Of a stretch of 7,424 nucleotides of DNA, positions 4,609 through 7,424 are shown piece after piece; positions within the stretch are counted from its first letter, which is position 1, and each line of letters starts with the position of its first letter. The position numbers were made by a program, and so were the translations under genes. Below the pieces are notes generated by a model that saw nothing but the letters and a program-made list of their open reading frames with translations, did no database searches and was not told where the DNA came from. Source of the DNA: Actinomycetota bacterium (GTDB lineage Bacteria; Actinomycetota; Acidimicrobiia; Acidimicrobiales; CADCSY01); the NCBI GenBank assembly GCA_019348335.1, contig JAHWJR010000090.1, positions 1-7,424 on the forward strand, read 5' to 3'.

Positions 4609-7395
4609 TCACCCGGTGTTGCGAAGGCCGCTGGCGACGCCGTTGATGGTGAGCAGGAGCGCCCGCCGCAACAGCGGGTCGTCGTCGGTCCCCTCCCGGA
4701 CCCGAGCCAGCAGCGAGACCTGGAGGTAGCTCATGGGATCGAGGTAGGCGTCGCGGACGTCGAGGGTCCGCTGGAGCTGGGGGTGGCGGTCGAGGAGGCG
4801 GCGCTCTCCGGTCAGCCACAGGACCTGGGCGACGGTGCGGTCGTACTCCTCGACGATGAGGTCGAACAGGTAGTGCAGCGACGGGTCGACGAGACGCTGC
4901 ACGTACCGGCGGGCGATGTCGAGGTCGGTCTTGAACAGGACCATCTCGACGTTGGACACGAAGGTGCGGAAGAAGTGCCACTCCTCGAGCATCCCGACCA
5001 AGCGGTCGGACCACCCCGTCGCCCGGGCGTGCTCGAGCCCGCTGCCCACACCGAACCAACCGGGCACGATCTGGCGGGACTGGGTCCAGCCGAACACCCA
5101 GGGGATGGCCCGCAGGTCGTCCAGGCCCGCCGTCGAGCCCGCGCCCCGCCGGGCCGGGCGGGAGCCGATGTTGAGCTCGGCCAGCTCCTCGACCGGGGTG
5201 GACGATCGGAAGTAGGCCACCAGGCCGGGGTCGTCGGCCAGGCGCCGGTAGGCGGCGTGGGCGGCCTCGGAGACCACGCCCATCACCTCGTCCCACTGGG
5301 CGATGACCTCCAGCGGCTGGCGGGACTCCCGGTGCAGCAGCGAGGCCTCGAGCGTGGCCGACAGGGTGACCTCGAGGTTGCGCCGGGCGAGCGAGGGCAG
5401 GGCGTACTTGTCGGAGACCACCTCACCCTGCTCGGTGATCTTGATGGGCCCGTCGAGGGTCCCGTAGGGCTGGGCAAGGATGGCTTCGCCGCTGGGCCCC
5501 CCGCCACGGCCCACGGTGCCGCCCCGTCCGTGGAAGAGGCGCAGCACCACCTTGTGGCGGTGGGCGACGTCGCGCAGGGCCCGCTGCGCCCGGTGGATCT
5601 CCCACAGCGACGTGGTGATGCCGGCGTCCTTGTTGGAGTCGGAGTAGCCGAGCATGACCTCTTGCACCTCACCCCGCAGCGACACCAGCCGCCGGTAGGC
5701 CGGGTCGCTCAACAGCTCCTCGAGGATGGGCCCGGCCGCCCGGAGCTCGGTGATGGTCTCGAGCAGGGGGACGAAGCCGATGCGGGCCACCCCATGCGTG
5801 AGGTCGACCAGGCCTGCCTCCCGCGCCAGCACGGCGGCGGCCAGGACGTCGTCGGAGCCCCGCGTCATGGAGACGATGTAGCTCTCGATCACCTTCTCGC
5901 CGAACAGGTCGAGCGCCTCCCGGACGGTGGTGAACAGGCGCCGGGTGGCCATGGCGTCGTCGTCGAGGCGGACCGCCGGCGAGGACAGCGGTCGCGGCCC
6001 GCCCAGCTCGGCCGAGAGCAGGCGCCGGCGCTCGTGGCGGGAGAGCTCCCGGTAGGGCACGGGAAGCGTCCCGAGATGGTCGAACAGCTCGGCCAGCGCC
6101 TGGTGGTGGCGCTCGGCGTGCTCGCGGATGTCCATGGTGGCCAGCGACAGCCCGAAGGTGGTCACGAGGCGCAGCACCCGGTCGAGCGGGCCCCGGGCCA
6201 CGAGCTCGCCCTCGTTCTCGATCAGCGACGACCGCATGACCTCGAGGTCGTCCAGCAGCTCGGCGGCGCTCCCGTAGTCGAGGCCGGGCCGGTGCGGTGT
6301 CCCGTCGGCCAGGCGCTGGCTGGTGTTGGTCAGGCGCCGGTGGACGTAGGAGCACTTCAGGCGGTAGGGCTCCTCGGCGTTCACCTTGTGGTAGCGGCGG
6401 TGGACGTCGGGGAGCACTTCCCGGTCGGCGGCCAGGCTCTTCTCCAGCTCGGCGGAGACGTCGACCACGCGGGTGGAGTTGCTCAGCTCGGTCACCAGCT
6501 CCTCGACCGCCCCGATCAGCTTTCGCAGGGCCAGGTCGTGCTGGAGCCGCAGCACCTCGAGGGTCACCTCCGGGGTCACGCCGGGGTTGCCGTCGCGGTC
6601 GCCACCCACCCAGGTCCCGAACCGCAGGGGCCGGGCCCGGGGCGCCAGGTCGACGCCCAGGCCGGCCAGCAGGGTGGCGAGGTCGTCGAGCAGGTCGGGG
6701 GCCACCTCGCTGAACAGCTGGTCGAGGTAGAACAGCGCCGAGCTCGCCTCTTCCTGGGGGGTCGGTCGGGTCCGGCGCAGCTCGTCGGTCTGCCAGATGA
6801 GGTCGATCAGCTCGGGGATGCGCCGCTCGGCCCGCCGGGAGTCGTCCCCGGACGCCCGGGGGTCGGAGCGCTCGTCGAGCAGCTCGGCGATGCGCCGGCG
6901 CTTGGTGAGGATCGAGCGCCGGACCGACTCGGTGGGGTGGGCGGTGAGCACCGGGCGCAGCTCGACACGGCTGAGCACGGCGTCGAGCTCCTCTCTGGGG
7001 ATGCCCGCAGCCTCGATCTTGTCGATGGCCGCCCGCAGCCGGCCGCCGGCGCCGACTCGCACCGCCCGCTCGTCGGCCCGGTGCCGCTGCTCGGCGATGT
7101 TGGCCAGGTGGAAGTAGGCGGAGAAGGCCCGCACCAGCAACGTGGCGGTGGGCAGGTCGAGCCCGGAGAGCAGCTGGTTGAGCTCGGCGCCGGCCGTGGG
7201 CCACGCCGACTGGCGGGCCGCCTTGGTCAGCCCCCGGACCCGCTCGACCAGCTCGAGCAGCTCGGGGCCCTCTTGACGCAGGAGCGACTCGCCCAGGAGC
7301 CGGCCGAGGAAGCGGATGTCGGCCCGGAGGGCGGCGTCAGGCACCGGAAGGTCGGTCCGCGCCTCCGGAACATCAACCGGTAGGCCCTCGTCCAT
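4609..7395 (-). CDS. ppc: Phosphoenolpyruvate carboxylase
   Basis: Cytosolic enzyme that carboxylates phosphoenolpyruvate with bicarbonate to oxaloacetate, refilling the TCA cycle. The 928 residues make a complete bacterial-type enzyme, slightly longer than the 883 of E. coli. Visible: LTAHPTES with catalytic H153 (E. coli H138), WVGGDRDGNPGVT (GGDRDGN at 264-270), GYSDSNKDAG with K589 (E. coli K546), the FHGRGGTVGRGGGP glycine loop at 621-634 with H622 (E. coli H579), TEQGEVVSDKY, and an intact C-terminus NGVASGLRNTG. N926 matches the E. coli aspartate-inhibitor residue N881, so feedback inhibition by aspartate is plausible. ATG at 7395 begins MDEGLPVDVPEA. No clear ribosome binding site lies in the 29 bases left upstream, and the promoter is outside the window. 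The sigma gene follows 20 bases downstream. Confidence 0.98.
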   Translation of the reverse strand: MDEGLPVDVPEARTDLPVPDAALRADIRFLGRLLGESLLRQEGPELLELVERVRGLTKAARQSAWPTAGAELNQLLSGLDLPTATLLVRAFSAYFHLANIAEQRHRADERAVRVGAGGRLRAAIDKIEAAGIPREELDAVLSRVELRPVLTAHPTESVRRSILTKRRRIAELLDERSDPRASGDDSRRAERRIPELIDLIWQTDELRRTRPTPQEEASSALFYLDQLFSEVAPDLLDDLATLLAGLGVDLAPRARPLRFGTWVGGDRDGNPGVTPEVTLEVLRLQHDLALRKLIGAVEELVTELSNSTRVVDVSAELEKSLAADREVLPDVHRRYHKVNAEEPYRLKCSYVHRRLTNTSQRLADGTPHRPGLDYGSAAELLDDLEVMRSSLIENEGELVARGPLDRVLRLVTTFGLSLATMDIREHAERHHQALAELFDHLGTLPVPYRELSRHERRRLLSAELGGPRPLSSPAVRLDDDAMATRRLFTTVREALDLFGEKVIESYIVSMTRGSDDVLAAAVLAREAGLVDLTHGVARIGFVPLLETITELRAAGPILEELLSDPAYRRLVSLRGEVQEVMLGYSDSNKDAGITTSLWEIHRAQRALRDVAHRHKVVLRLFHGRGGTVGRGGGPSGEAILAQPYGTLDGPIKITEQGEVVSDKYALPSLARRNLEVTLSATLEASLLHRESRQPLEVIAQWDEVMGVVSEAAHAAYRRLADDPGLVAYFRSSTPVEELAELNIGSRPARRGAGSTAGLDDLRAIPWVFGWTQSRQIVPGWFGVGSGLEHARATGWSDRLVGMLEEWHFFRTFVSNVEMVLFKTDLDIARRYVQRLVDPSLHYLFDLIVEEYDRTVAQVLWLTGERRLLDRHPQLQRTLDVRDAYLDPMSYLQVSLLARVREGTDDDPLLRRALLLTINGVASGLRNTG

Positions 7396-7424
7396 CGCGG
7401 CGTGACACTACCGGGTGGCGCCGG

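Noticed and set aside
4612..4720. Possible SigR-type (GGAAT-N18/19-GTT) autoregulatory promoter at the end of ppc
   Set aside because: Only GGGAC followed by GTT at about 15 bases was seen, which fits neither sequence nor spacing.
4783..7383. Very long plus-strand open frame (866 codons) antisense to ppc
   Set aside because: It mirrors a gene with unmistakable PEP carboxylase motifs on the minus strand. Its product is a low-complexity Gly/Val/Gln/Leu-rich string with no recognisable domain, typical of antisense frames in high-GC DNA.
7396..7424. Promoter or ribosome binding site for ppc at the window edge
   Set aside because: Only 29 bases are available; no purine-rich site or recognisable promoter element is visible in them.
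1..7424. Search for CRISPR repeats, transposase genes, tRNA/rRNA genes and a novel multi-gene system
   Set aside because: No spaced direct repeats, no terminal inverted repeats with a transposase and no RNA gene signatures were noticed. Composition is even and the genes are core functions.

Overview
The window is GC-rich. Every gene I can support lies on the minus strand, in one close-packed series whose reading order runs from high to low coordinates. The gene content and order suggest a high-GC Actinomycetota genome. My best guess is a member of Acidimicrobiia or a related deep branch, probably uncultured. The grounds are a SigR/RsrA-type sigma/anti-sigma pair, a DUF2342-type zinc protein beside tilS and hpt (as I recall from the mycobacterial Rv3626c-Rv3625c-Rv3624c stretch), and a short actinobacterial-style TilS. 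The taxonomic call is inference.

In transcription order the layout is as follows. (1) ppc (7395 to 4609) is a complete phosphoenolpyruvate carboxylase with all major catalytic motifs. (2) A SigR/SigH-like ECF sigma factor (4588 to 3968) starts 20 bases after the ppc stop. (3) A 99-residue zinc-binding, RsrA-like anti-sigma factor (3975 to 3676) overlaps the sigma gene. (4) A 52-base gap holds a small hairpin around a Shine-Dalgarno sequence. (5) An unnamed 54-residue membrane protein (3623 to 3459) follows. (6) It overlaps by 8 bases a DUF2342/zincin-like protein (3466 to 2378). (7) tilS, tRNA(Ile)-lysidine synthetase (2340 to 1510), has a debatable start. (8) hpt, hypoxanthine phosphoribosyltransferase (1480 to 905). 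(9) After a 53-base gap with a weak promoter-like sequence and an 8-base palindrome comes the 5' part of ftsH (851 to the window edge).

These are mostly core functions: anaplerotic carbon fixation, a thiol-stress transcription switch, tRNA decoding, purine salvage and membrane protein quality control. I see no mobile element, CRISPR array, RNA gene, phage gene or defence island, and no clearly new multi-gene system. The points worth a second look are small. They are the ppc-sigR junction, the overlooked small membrane protein with its competing mini-ORF, the start of TilS, and the conserved tilS-hpt-ftsH order with a possible control site before ftsH. No gene-free stretch exceeds about 55 bases.
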